A DNA stretch of 64,000 bases from positions 186,001-250,000 of the forward strand of contig OZ345371.1 in the NCBI GenBank assembly GCA_977006965.1, given 5' to 3'. Below the pieces are notes generated by a model. The model did not search any database. It saw only the letters and a program-made list of their open reading frames with translations, and was not told the DNA's origin. This stretch comes from Phymatolithon calcareum (Eukaryota; Rhodophyta; Florideophyceae; Hapalidiales). A program made the translations under genes and the position numbers. Shown in pieces: positions 32,711 through 43,100 of this stretch; positions within the stretch are counted from its first letter, which is position 1; the number at the start of each line of letters is the position of its first letter.

Positions 32711-33131
32711 CTTGATGTCACAACAGCTGTCCAAGCTGCACAAGGTGCAGACCATGGTCCAGCTTAACATCCACATCGCTACGCAGCCAATCTTCATTCG
32801 CCGTCCTTCAAAGGGATGCTCGGGTTGGAAACCATTTAGGACGTTCACGGTAGCTAATCATCTCTCTGCCTTCTTTCATTTCCTTCTGTCTTCTCTCCCA
32901 GCTTCCTTGAGCGTTGAGGCACACCACACAGGGCGGAATCCATGTACTACCATACTACCAGAAGGCGATAGTCTTCTCCCCTGGGGAGGCCGGAGCACAG
33001 CTCTTGTTATTTCAAAAAACCCTGCAATGAAGCAGGGAAAAATTCCTGACTGAACTCTTGGCTCCTTCCTGTGACGCACAGGTGCACGGGTAGCCGGACC
33101 GGTTATCATAACCGGCCTGTATCAAGTCCGC
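32711..33131. other. Probable body of the (AAAG)-tailed element
   Basis: A plus-strand frame of 166 codons (32553-33053) crosses this part but is read antisense to the element and is not supported. The inverted string AACCGGTTATCATAACCGG lies near 33100. Confidence 0.25.
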
Positions 33132-33423
33132 TTAAATTCGCAAGATTTCTTGGAAATCCAGTGACGGCGGGGTTGGGTCTGGCATTTCGAGCGTGGCAAG
33201 TTCTCGATTTGCCGAGTCCCAGGCGAGCGCGTTCGCGATAGCGCCAGCCATTTCCGACGGAATTACCGTCAGAAGAATCGCGTTGCGCAGCATTACTGCT
33301 GCGGCCACTTGCGCCGGCGCTGGCACGAGCGCCCGCGCCGGAATCTTGTCCTTTGTCGCTTGTGGTCCGTTCGGTCCGGTCAGGCCCTCTCTCCTTCGTC
33401 TGTCCCCTTTGGAGGACTATTAG
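33132..33423 (-). CDS. Possible protein fragment, 97 codons
   Basis: An open GC-rich minus-strand frame with protein-like composition: an Ala/Val-rich helix (VPAPAQVAAAVMLRNAILLT), then MAGAIANALAWDSANRELAT, ending FQEILRI. It lacks an obvious start codon near its beginning. It could be an exon or a remnant of a transposon Gag. No family is recognised. Confidence 0.2.
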
Positions 33424-34059
33424 CGGCCCTTTAACGCTATGAGTGCCGCGCGATTGCTGACCTGTGCCGTGCCGTGAAACGAGCCCTAGGACTTTCCCAG
33501 CAATCATTTATGTATGTAAACTCGTGTGAAAGTCCAGCATGGCACGACATGACAAACTGCATCTCGGACACGTGAAAGACGGCTGTAAACAATGGCGTGC
33601 AGATCCATCAATATGACGCCCATGTTTGCCGAGATGAAACGGGCAGATGAATCGCGGTTGCTCGGAGAAATAAGTTGACATCGGGTCGTGATGATCGTGA
33701 TGATTGCGCAACGGTGGTTCTTGTTGAGATGCATTCCTGTGCGCAAGCTGCTGCTCAAAAGTGCAAACCAAAATCGCTGGTGAATATAGCAACGCTGCTA
33801 CGTCGCCCAGCTATGATGCAACGATGAGCTTAAGATCTCACTCTGACATCTATCTCCTACATAGCGTGACGGCAGTGTCAAGTTTTTTATTACATGGCAT
33901 GCAAAAATGGCACTACATCGCCTCTCGTGAATCTTGGCGGACGGGGAGCGAGAAACACATCGCAGCTCGCGCTCGAAGATAATTGAGGCCAGGGCACCTA
34001 ACAAGCGTGCAATAATCGGACTCTTGCCTTGTGTAGAATCTCTAAATCAAGTAAATGGT
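33424..34059. other. No gene recognised
   Basis: Overlapping frames with His and Cys residues near 33508-33792 do not form a consistent zinc finger. The right arm of the inverted duplication begins at about 34060. Confidence 0.3.
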
Positions 34060-34151
34060 ATTTGGTGCATCTGCACGTAGAGCATATAGAAATGATGGCT
34101 TACGACCTTTACACGAGTCGTATGAAGCCGATTCACAGGACCTTTGAAAAC

Positions 34152-34159
34152 TATAAAAG
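34152..34159 (+). promoter_or_regulatory. TATA box of the secreted acidic gene
   Basis: TATAAAAG, 96 bp before the ATG at 34255 and conserved with the inverted copy. The surrounding 60 bp are nearly identical in both. Confidence 0.65.
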
Positions 34160-34254
34160 ACCACAAGCCATCGAACAAGAGATACTTCACTCATCACTAC
34201 ATCTGCAGTGTTCCTTTCGATCATCCTCCCACAAATCCCGCACACCGCACTATC

Positions 34255-34611
34255 ATGACTCGCTTCTCTGTCTTCCTGTTCGCCCTCTTCGCTCTCTCAG
34301 CAGTTGCCTTTGCCGCAACTGTGCCCAAGAAGACTCTCCGTAGCTCCGTCCGCAAGGCCAATGTTCACAATAATGTTGTCCGAGCCAAGGTCAGCGGGGG
34401 TGGACACAAAGAGGAGCGCAAGGCCGAGGATCGCCTCTTCTTTGCACGCACCGTTGAAGCACCGATCAACATGAAGGTCGATACAACCAGCCGCACAGCG
34501 GACTCCGACACGGACTCGAGTACTGACGGCGAAAAGGATGGAGATACGACCACAGACATGGATGAGGATAGCGCAAACAGTACTAGTGAGTCCGAAAGTG
34601 ACGATGACTAG
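34255..34611 (+). CDS. Secreted acidic Ser/Asp-rich protein, 118 residues, paralogue 2
   Basis: The frame runs from ATG to TAG. The signal peptide (RFSVFLFALFALSAVAFA) is the same as in the copy at 28143-28499 apart from one residue. The basic middle is unchanged except for one Ala/Val change, and the acidic tail differs at about seven positions (for example SRTAD for SRSKD). The upstream frame is open but lies inside the conserved 5' leader, so the start at the signal peptide is preferred. Both copies have intact frames and promoters, so both may be expressed. Function is unknown. A matrix- or ion-binding role would fit the composition but is not shown. Confidence 0.7.
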   Translation: MTRFSVFLFALFALSAVAFAATVPKKTLRSSVRKANVHNNVVRAKVSGGGHKEERKAEDRLFFARTVEAPINMKVDTTSRTADSDTDSSTDGEKDGDTTTDMDEDSANSTSESESDDD

Positions 34612-35044
34612 GCACTGTCGGCATTTCTCTCCTTTCTTCCACGTTGAAGCTAGGTGATCTAGCTCTTATTAATTGCTGCTCGGAGAGAATGAGTCAATAA
34701 ATTGTTCATTATACTTCCTGGATGGAGTATAATAGAATTTTATTGTTCAGGCGCCAATTTCCACACCACTGGTCTCAAAAATCTTGATGAGTCGCTCTAG
34801 CGGCAACTACTATAAACATCTAACATCCATCGCGTGCATTTGTACTTTACTCCGAAAAATTACGAGCAATGTGTCATTGTCGCACCCGCTATTCTGTCTT
34901 TGGCTGAATGCGGTAAGCGCGTTTCGTCTTGCGACTGTATACCGCGCAACTCGGATGGGATACATAAGGATTTATTGAAAACATCGATGTTCGTAGTAGG
35001 TGAACTGCCGGGCCATAAGGAAATCGTGTCTCTCGTGATTAGTG

Positions 35045-35345
35045 CGCTGTTTTTCCGCTTCGCAAGTAGCATATATGATACTTAGATCCTTCATCAGAGT
35101 AAAGGAACGTGTCAGTTCTTCGGATTTCAGCTCGCTTACTTGGGTTAAGCACGCGCAGGTTTGCATGACAGTCCGTGCGACCACGCGGAATTGGAATTCT
35201 TCGCGCCTTTCTTGATCGCAACCGCTTCACCTCACAAGCCAGTTCGGTGACAATCGCGCTCAAGTGGCCCTTTGCCTTTTTTCGTGCTCTCGCTCCACGC
35301 TGGACGACCCAGACAAGGTCGGCTCTTCAAGGATGACATCGCTCT
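35045..35345 (+). mobile_element. Old LTR fragment (plus orientation)
   Basis: Diverged match to LTR positions 37130-37395, with shared islands such as GTAAAGGAA, GGATTTC(A/G)GCTCG, GACCACGCG, CAAGCCAGT and CAAGGTCG in the same order. Nothing internal is attached. Confidence 0.6.
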
Positions 35346-36029
35346 CGCCCATCTTTTCCCTTTGTTCGTCTCTTCCTTCGCACCGAAAGCGTCGTGTCGG
35401 CTTCACTGCGGACATCGTCAAGCTTGCTTCTCTCCGTTAGCGAAGGCTCACCCTCGTTCTCGTTCCGCCCGGCAACTAGAGTTCCCGCAAGCCTTCCGTT
35501 CATATCCTCGTCACCGGAACGTTCGTGATGGCGGCAATCCCGGCTTTCTGTTCTGTTCGAGTCGCGTGTACATTTTTCCGCATGTAAACACGTAGCGCTT
35601 AATGCATGGGTAGCGTTCTTGGCGCGTTGCATGCAACAAGTGCATGTGCCTATATCAGGCTACGCGTAATATCAAGATTTGAACATGTATTGGTATCATT
35701 GCGAAGGCTACGTAGGGCACGTAATGTACACCTAATTCGGGCAATCGACAAGTGTGAATACACGTAATGAAGCACTGCCGAACCAAACAATAAAAAAAGT
35801 ATCACTCTCACAAAAGGGACCTGAGTGGTGGACAGACACAGGGGAATGATCACACGCATGATCTCTACGTCGAGTTTCCCAAGCCCTCTACGCCGTAGCC
35901 TCGCGCTCGGGTCGATCATCAAAACCTCTTGAGTTCCCCTAAGACAAAGGAGTGCAGCACTCCATGGCCTTACGGGCACTCCGAGTGCTCCGTTCACTCT
36001 GTCTGACTTGTTGGGTGATTTCATTCTTT
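35346..36029. other. LTR-derived or unassigned sequence
   Basis: No gene recognised. Weak LTR-like pyrimidine-rich stretches continue to about 35400. Bases 35950-36000 contain short inverted repeats around GGAGTGC. Confidence 0.25.
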
Positions 36030-36129
36030 ACTCCTTTTTCTGTCTAGTCTCTCCCGCTCTTTTCTCTCTCTCCTCTCCTGATCTATTCTCACCCATGCGG
36101 CGTCGGGTTCTTGTGAGTCTGGCGCTACA
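36030..36129 (+). mobile_element. 3' end of a related LTR (plus orientation)
   Basis: Matches the last 100 bp of the LTR at 37550-37649 (CTCTCCCGC, CGTCGGGTTCTTGTGAG, TGGCGCTACA). It faces the inverted LTR at 36187 tail to tail, with 57 bp between them. Confidence 0.65.
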
Positions 36130-36186
36130 TTCATGTTCCCGTGCGAACATGGGTCACGAGTGCACAATGCTGGACCTGGATACAGT

Positions 36187-36892
36187 TGTAGCGCCAGGCT
36201 CACAAGAATCCGACGCTACAAAGCTCAGAGAAGACCGGAGAAGAGAAAAAGTGCGGGAAAGACAAAAAGAATGAATGACTGAAGTGAGGAAAGAAAAGAG
36301 AGAGAAGAGAAAACAAGAAGAGAAGAGAAGGAAAAGGGGAGTGGTAGAAATCGGCGTCCTGATGACGCGTGAGATGAATGATGAAGAAAGCGAAAGTAGG
36401 AAGGGTTTGAAGGGTTGAGCGATGTCGGAAACGTTGGATGATGGCGATCTTGGATGGGCCGTCAACTTCGAATAGTGTACCGGAACGGAACAACACAGGT
36501 GTTCGGCGCGTTGAGAGAAGCGACTCCACACCGGATTGTGCGGCGAAGCGCTTTCAGCGCGAGAACAGACGGGCAGAATCGACGTCGTCTCTTAAGACGG
36601 CGACCTTGGAAGGGCCGTCGATCTTGAGGCGAACACACGAAAAGAAAAGGGAAGCATCTATCGCTGGGCTCCCGCCGTACCGGCTTGCACGGAAGAAGAA
36701 GCGATCAGAAAGGGGTGGAAAGTCTCCGACTCCGCGTGGTTGAGGGAATTCACAGGCTTGATGCGTGTAGGATCCAAGCACTCGAGCCAAAATCCAGAAA
36801 CCTTCACCTTCCTTTACTAAGAGGAAGGGAAAAATTATCTTATATAGTACTAGCAAAGCGAAAAACAAAACTTCGACATGCGCATGGGACAC
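36187..36892 (-). mobile_element. Older inverted LTR, major part, interrupted by the young element
   Basis: On the minus strand this is a diverged copy of the LTR. It starts at its 3' end TGTAGCGCCAGGCTCAC (plus-strand reading) and continues to GCATGGGACAC, where the full element is inserted. The remaining 40 bp lie at 45374-45413. Divergence from the young LTR is high, so it belongs to an older insertion or subfamily. Confidence 0.75.
36888..36892. repeat. Target-site duplication, left (GACAC)
   Basis: GACAC here and at 45374-45378 directly flank the two LTRs. A length of 5 bp is usual for Ty3/Gypsy integrases. Confidence 0.85.
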
Positions 36893-37649
36893 TGTAGCGC
36901 CCACTGCATTTTTCTTTTCCGTTGCAATGCTATTCCCGGACAAGACAGCAAGGCTGAGTCTGTAAGGAATGCAGTAAGCGCTTCTGTTTTTCGCGACTGT
37001 ACGCCACGAACCTTTGATCGCGATCCACATGGAACGCCGAATCAGAGGCTCGCGACTTTAGTTGCTTTGTCTAGGTGATCCACTGGGCCACACGAGGAAC
37101 GTGTCCCATGTGCATGTAGAATTTGTGTTTTTCTCTTTGCTAGTAGTACATAAGATAGTTTGTCCCTTCCGTTTAGTAAAGGAAGGTGGAGGTTTCTGGA
37201 TTTCGGCTCGATTGCTTGGATCTTACACGCATCACGCTTGTGAGTCCCTTCGACCACGCGAAATCGGAGATTTCCCACCCTTCCTGTTCGCTTCCTCGCC
37301 GTGCAAGCCAGTACGGCGGGAACTCAGCGACAGATCCATCCTTTTCTTTTCGCGCGTTCGCCTCAAGCTCGACGGCCCTTCCAAGGTCGCCATCATCCAA
37401 CGTTGCCGATATCGTCAACGCTTTGCACCCTCCCTTTTATTCGCTTTCCTCCACCATTCATCTCACGCGTCCTCAAGACGCCGTTTTCTGCAACTCCTCT
37501 TTTCCCTTTCTTCGTGTTTTGTTTCTCTTTCTCTCTCTCTTTTCTTTCCTCATTTCAGTCTCTCTTTGTTTTGTCTCTCCCGCATTTTTTCTCTCCTCCG
37601 GTCTTCTCTGACCACTGTGACGCCGGGTTCTAGTGAGCCTGGCGCTACA
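36893..37649 (+). repeat. 5' LTR (757 bp)
   Basis: Begins TGTAGCGCC and ends GGCGCTACA, a perfect 9-bp terminal inverted repeat. A pyrimidine-rich tract (37490-37600) lies near its 3' end. Frames inside it recur unchanged in the 3' LTR and are not genes. Confidence 0.95.
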
Positions 37650-37650
37650 T

Positions 37651-37663
37651 TGGTGCCAACTCC
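37651..37663 (+). promoter_or_regulatory. Primer-binding site
   Basis: TGGTGCCAACTCC starts one base after the LTR. The leading TGG pairs with the CCA end of a tRNA. The tRNA species cannot be named from this alone. Confidence 0.65.
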
Positions 37664-37721
37664 CAGGAGACGGCCGGATTTTTGTTTTTTGTTTGTCTTT
37701 CTTTTTTCGTCTTCTTCTAAG

Positions 37722-40158
37722 ATGTCCGACGGCAACGCCGACTCTATCACTGGGCAGATGTATCCTAGCAGCAACGGATCGGACGGACCCCGAACCCCTA
37801 GACCTACTCCTCCTGTTGTCTCGGAAGTTACTCGAGAGTTTTCGGCCTTACGAATTAATGACGAATGTGTCGCACAAGAGTCCCTTGGACTGACGGCAGC
37901 GCCAGAACCCTTTCGAGTGGAAGCTCATCCCGCTTATGTCGACAGGGAAGCTCAGCCGCATAACACTGAAGATGCGAATGTTCCGCCACCACGAGTATCG
38001 ACAAATCGGCAGATGGGCTTTGATGAAACTCACGAAAAGCACTTCCCTAACGTGATGCCAGGACGTCCTCGACCTCAACGTATACGAGATGCAGAGGAGG
38101 AATTTTCCCGGTCATATCAGAGATTCACACCCGGCTATGACGCCGACTATCAGGATCGGAACCCAGATGATATACCACTCTATGAACTTCCCGGCTCATA
38201 TCGCAGTGCCTCAGGCATGAGACGTCACACCTCAGCTAGACATTCCAACTTGCCAGCACGAATTGCGCGCCCACACTATCTCGAGCAAAGACGTGAGCGA
38301 GCCATTGAACATCGAAGTCGCTCAAACGAGCGCAAGGAGCAAATGGACGAGTACCGCCGACAGGGGTCATCCTCACCACCGTTTACGGGTGGGCGAGTCC
38401 CGGAGCGTCAAGTTTATCCTCGTTGGTCGTTTCGGGAGGAACCACATTATCGTGTGCCCGACAGCCACAGATACTCTCGATCACCGCGACGGATGCACGA
38501 ACCAATGCCACATCCAGAATTTTCTCAGCAGGTACACTTCGACGTATCTCCGCCGATGCTCTACGAGGAAAATATTGCCTTTCCTCGCGCACAAAAGAAC
38601 CGTGATCCGTATGCACAGCCGTCGCGCAGGGATCATCGAGGCATGTTGGCTGGACCACCGAACACCCCGGTATCGAATCACAACTACCACTGTAACCACC
38701 ATTCAAACTCTGGTCAGAGGGTATCCGCAAACCCGGTCATTGCACAACCTCCCAGAGGAGGTACTCGGACTGACGAAGGACAGGTGTCTCACGCGAGACG
38801 ACTTGGTCCGGCTGAAGCACACGTTCGAGAAATCTTGCCCACGAACTCTATCTTTCGACATGTACTATCGTATAGAGCATATCGTCTACGGAAGACAAGC
38901 TCCAATCTTCGTTCCGACTTGAAGAATGTGAAGGAAAATACAGAGTTCTTGCGTATGGCAATGTATGGAGCTGACTTCTCCGGAAAGGACGAGCTCTCTG
39001 TGCTTTCTTTTCTGGCTAGGCTAACAGACTCCGCAAACGACTTGGAAATGACGGAGTCGCAATTGTTCCGGGTTCTTCCTCATTTCCTGGCAGGCGGTGC
39101 CAACGAACGTTACCGAGGAGCCCCTCGCATTCGCAGGGTGAGTCAAGCAGTCCAGTGGTACCCCGAGCGGTATATGGAACTGGCCATCGGCAGTGAATTG
39201 GTTGTTGCGTACCTACGCGCGTGACGATGCTCTCGATAAGGCGTTAACTGATCTCCGCACCATGTCCCAGAAACCCGGAGAGGAGGAAGAGACATTTTTG
39301 CAGCGTCTGACCAATGCTCATGGTAGATGCGGCTATCCCCTTAGCCCGGAAGATTATATGGCGCGATTCATCGACGGCTTAGACACCCGTATCAAGTCCC
39401 TAGTTCGCCGCTTTCGTTCGCAAAACCCGCGTGCAGACCTCCTCGAGCTTGTGGAAGTTGCATCTGGTGAGGGTATTGCTATGAGAGCACGGGAACCTAA
39501 ACGTGATCGTGCCTTCGATCACAACTCGCGACCGCCAATGCGGCCGACGCGTCTACTGAACTACCTCGACGCCGAAGGGGATCCCATCTTTTTCGCTACT
39601 GAAGAAGCTGAGCGCGCCGCTGAACACGCCATTCAAGACTTTTCCTACTCACCGACAGCAGTTGAGCTTGCACTCGCTCTCGACAGGCAGGGCGGTGAAG
39701 GCCGCATGATTGCAGGGCCTAGAGGGCGCAGCTCAACCCCAAAACCTGGCTACTTCGATCAGAAGGGAGCCTACATCGGCGTTGTGTGTCACAACTGTTA
39801 CGAGCTGGGCACGCATTACAAGCCGGACTGCCCTTGCAAGCCCCGAGAGCATGCCCATGTCATCATTGCCAATTTTGAAAAGCTAACCCTTGCTACGAAA
39901 GTCAGGGTGCCGTGGGACAGTTACCTTCGTACATCCGGACGACTTTCATTGGATGACTTAAAAATAGACGGAATCGTACGGGTCCTACTCGCCAACGGCT
40001 ATGAGACGGGACATGACGCCAGCGGCCAGCATGGAGCGGCCACTCCGCCGTCCCCAGTCATACGCTCAAGTCCGAACTATCGAAAAGGAAGCTCACCATC
40101 CCGCGATGAAGATCCTGTGTCCCCGTCGGGAAAAGCACAGGGGGGCGCTCGGCGTTAA
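37722..40158 (+). CDS. gag: Gag polyprotein (two overlapping frames)
   Basis: The first ATG after the primer site is at 37722. The frame opens inside the LTR, but that part is not expected to be translated. The N-terminal region is long, disordered and rich in Arg, Pro, Tyr and Glu. A helical capsid-like region follows (ELSVLSFLARLTDSANDLEM, around 38990-39050), then in the next frame DKALTDLRTMSQKPGEEE (around 39232), typical of Gypsy capsids. A zinc knuckle CHNCYELGTHYKPDC (around 39790) has spacing CX2CX5HX4C. The first frame ends at 39224, and the second is open from 39142 to TAA at 40156-40158, so a +1 change in frame is needed within 39142-39224. The zinc knuckle follows that change. 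Between 38740 and 38915 the +1 frame also looks more protein-like, which hints at compensating indels. Confidence 0.85.
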
Positions 40159-43100
40159 GCGCCCCCTTAAAAACACTCAAAACAACTCTGGCGCGTTGTG
40201 CGAGAGCAGTTGCTAAGCGCGCGAAAATCAAGAGCTCGCCAGGGGCGTTGTTCAGTCCCTGGAAAGCAACAGCCGAAGCGAAGTCAGACCCGCTTTGTAC
40301 GCTTTCCTCACGCAACTACAAAGTTCGCGCGATGGTTGGACCACACGCACACGCGCTTTCGAAGGTACATGCTGTTCTGGATACCGGCGCGGGTATGAAC
40401 TTTGTTTTCGTTGAGACGCTTCCACCGGAGGCCAGGCAGCACATCAAACACGGTGCTGTCCCGGCTGTACGTGATGCAAATGGCCGACTATTGGATTGCC
40501 TCGGAATAGTAGATTTGGTCGTGCAAGTGGGAAGCCGTCTTGTCAAATCTCCGTTCGTCGTCTGTCAACGACTCGCCGCGTCTCTCATCCTAGGCTGCGA
40601 GTTCCTTGACAATTTCGTAATAGCGATCGCTCCCCGACTTTCGAGTGTGCTCATGGACGATGGATCGTGCGTTCCCATCGTTCGGCAACGCAAAACTAGC
40701 AACAATGCGGCACTAGTTGTCTCTGAAGTTCCGGCACCCAAGAAGGTGCACCACAAGCGCGGCACGAACAAGGCATACCTTTCGAAAGCAGTACGCTTGG
40801 ACGCGGGTACGCAGAGCTGGATACCATTAGTCGTTGGTATGTCCGGCACGTTTTGTCTGCAATCGAACGCGCGATTTTTCGAGAAGCATCGCATTCTAAT
40901 CGTCAACTCCATTATTCAAGTGGAGCCAGAATTACCATTCTGGGTGCTAATAGCGAACTTTAGCACCGATCATGTCGATCTACCTAAAGGAATTGCTCTT
41001 GCCCAGCTCCAAGCCATGCCTGAAAAGATCATCCCAACCCCGTTGACGCTTTCGTCCATCACTGGTGACCCAGAGATACAACTCATGGTCAAAGATGAGG
41101 ATAGTGATGGAGTTGACCAGCTTCTCGTCGCGGACACGCGCAAGTTTCACGCTCTACGTCCTTCTGGTGACCGAAGCCATGTGAAGGAGGTCAAGAACAA
41201 AGATATGATCACCATCAACGACATTTCTCTTGACAAAGCTCCGACTGAGAGGCATGAAGAAATACGCGCAATGCTCCGACGACACGAAAGCCTTTGGTCA
41301 GATCATCTTGGCGCCGTCGACGCCACGACGCATCATATAGATCTTCTGCCAAACACCAGGCCAATTCGTCAAGCGCCATATAGGTCCGGTTTTAAGCAGC
41401 GCGATCTCGTGAAAGAATATGTCGAAAAGATGCTACGGAAGGGCGTGGTCGTGCCAAGTAAGAGTGCCTGGGCTTCACCTGTTGTTCTTGCCCCTAAGCC
41501 AGATGTTTCGGTGCGATTTTGTATTGACTTCAGGCGCCTCAATGCTGTCACTAAGCGCGACGCATATCCACTTCCACGACTTGACGACTGCATCGACAGC
41601 CTGGGTGAGGCCCGATGGTTTACGACACTGGATGCCAATGCAGGTTTCTGGCAAGTCCCGGTAGCGAAACAAGACCAGTAGAAGACTGCGTTCGTTACAT
41701 TCGACGGCTTGTACGAGTTTACCAGAATGGCTTTCGGATTGACCAACGCGCCGGCGACATTCCAACGTGCCCTCGACATTATCCTATCCGGATATACGTG
41801 GAAATCATGTCTCGTCTACATAGATGATGTCATCATCTTCAGCAGGGATCTCGACGAACACATCAAGCATGTTGATGAAGTTCTTCATGAGCTTCGACGC
41901 TCAGGCATCACATTGAACCTACCAAAGTGCGAGTTCTTTACTGACACGGTATCCTATCTCGGCCATACTATTCGACCCGGTACACTTTCTGTTCCTGAAG
42001 CAGCTACGAGGTCTCTCCGTGAAGCTAGGGAGCCAACTACAGTCACAGAACTCCGGTCATTCCTCGGGTTAGTCAATGTCTATCGCCGTTTCATTCGGAA
42101 TTTCGCCGATATTGCTGCTCCACTGTACGATCTACTCAAAGGTCCACCGCAGAAGGGAGTTACACCCCTAAAACCATTCACCGAACCGCAGTCCCGAGCT
42201 TATGAAGAGCTTAAGCTCGCGGTCACTAGCACCCCTGTTCTGGCCTTGCCCAAACCGAATGGCGCGTTTTCGTTAGATACTGACGCATGTGAGCACCAGG
42301 TGGGGTGTGCCCTTTTTCAAGAACAAGGGGACGGTGAACGTAAGCCCATCGGTTTTTGGAGTCGCACCCTTTCGAAGGCGGAACGAAATTACTCCATGAC
42401 GGAAAAGGAATGCCTGGCGTTGGTGTATGGTGTCCTCACATGCCGACCCTATTTGCTTGGTACTAAGTTTGTCGTGCATACCGACCACAGCGCACTGCGG
42501 TGGTTACTGGAGGTGACTGACCCCAGCGGAAGACTCATGCGATGGCGTCTTCGACTTGCTGAATATGACTTTGTCGTCAAATATCAGCCCGGGAACAAAA
42601 ATTGTCAAGCAGATGCGGCTTCTCGCGTACCTACTGATGCACCCACAACGCGTAATTTGGACCTGGACATCCCTTGCTTTGTCGCTGGAGACTTTGATTC
42701 TTGTGACGACTCCGATCTTGAAGATGGTTCTGACACCGAAGGCGATATCGATATGGAGTCTTACCCGGAAGAAGGTGCCTCTGCACTTCCCTCTGCAGAT
42801 ATTCTTCCACAAGCCCTCAATGAAAAGGAACTACTTGACGCTCAGCTTTCCGACGAGTTCTGCGCCGAAATTCGACGAGGCATTAATCAAGGTCTGCCAT
42901 CCTCGTTCGAAGAGCACGATGAATCGGGCCTAATCGTGCGTTGCGTCTATGAGTACCAGCAAATTGTCATGCCGGAGGCGCTGCGATCTCGTGTGTTGGA
43001 CCTTGCGCATAGACCGGCTGTTTCTGCGCACAGCGGAGGACGCAAGATGTACCGGACACTTCGGAAGCGATTTTACTGGCCCTCGATGGCGCCCGACTGT

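Larger units (their letters stand above)
34060..34885 (+). repeat. Right arm of the inverted duplication, first part
   Basis: Inverse of 27900-28690, containing promoter, secreted acidic gene and 3' flank. Similarity fades near 34885. The arm resumes at about 45430 after the LTR-element cluster. Confidence 0.75.

Noticed and set aside
32553-33053. 166-codon plus-strand frame
   Set aside because: It is antisense to two minus-strand retroelement ends and crosses their border, so it cannot be one gene.
33508-33792. Possible C2H2 zinc finger (Cys/His-rich minus-strand frame)
   Set aside because: Cys and His spacing does not fit any zinc finger class, and the frame is broken by overlaps.
37062-37721. 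Upstream extension of gag into the LTR, and the 110-212-codon frames inside both LTRs
   Set aside because: They lie in LTR sequence and recur unchanged in both LTRs. Gag should start at the ATG after the primer-binding site.
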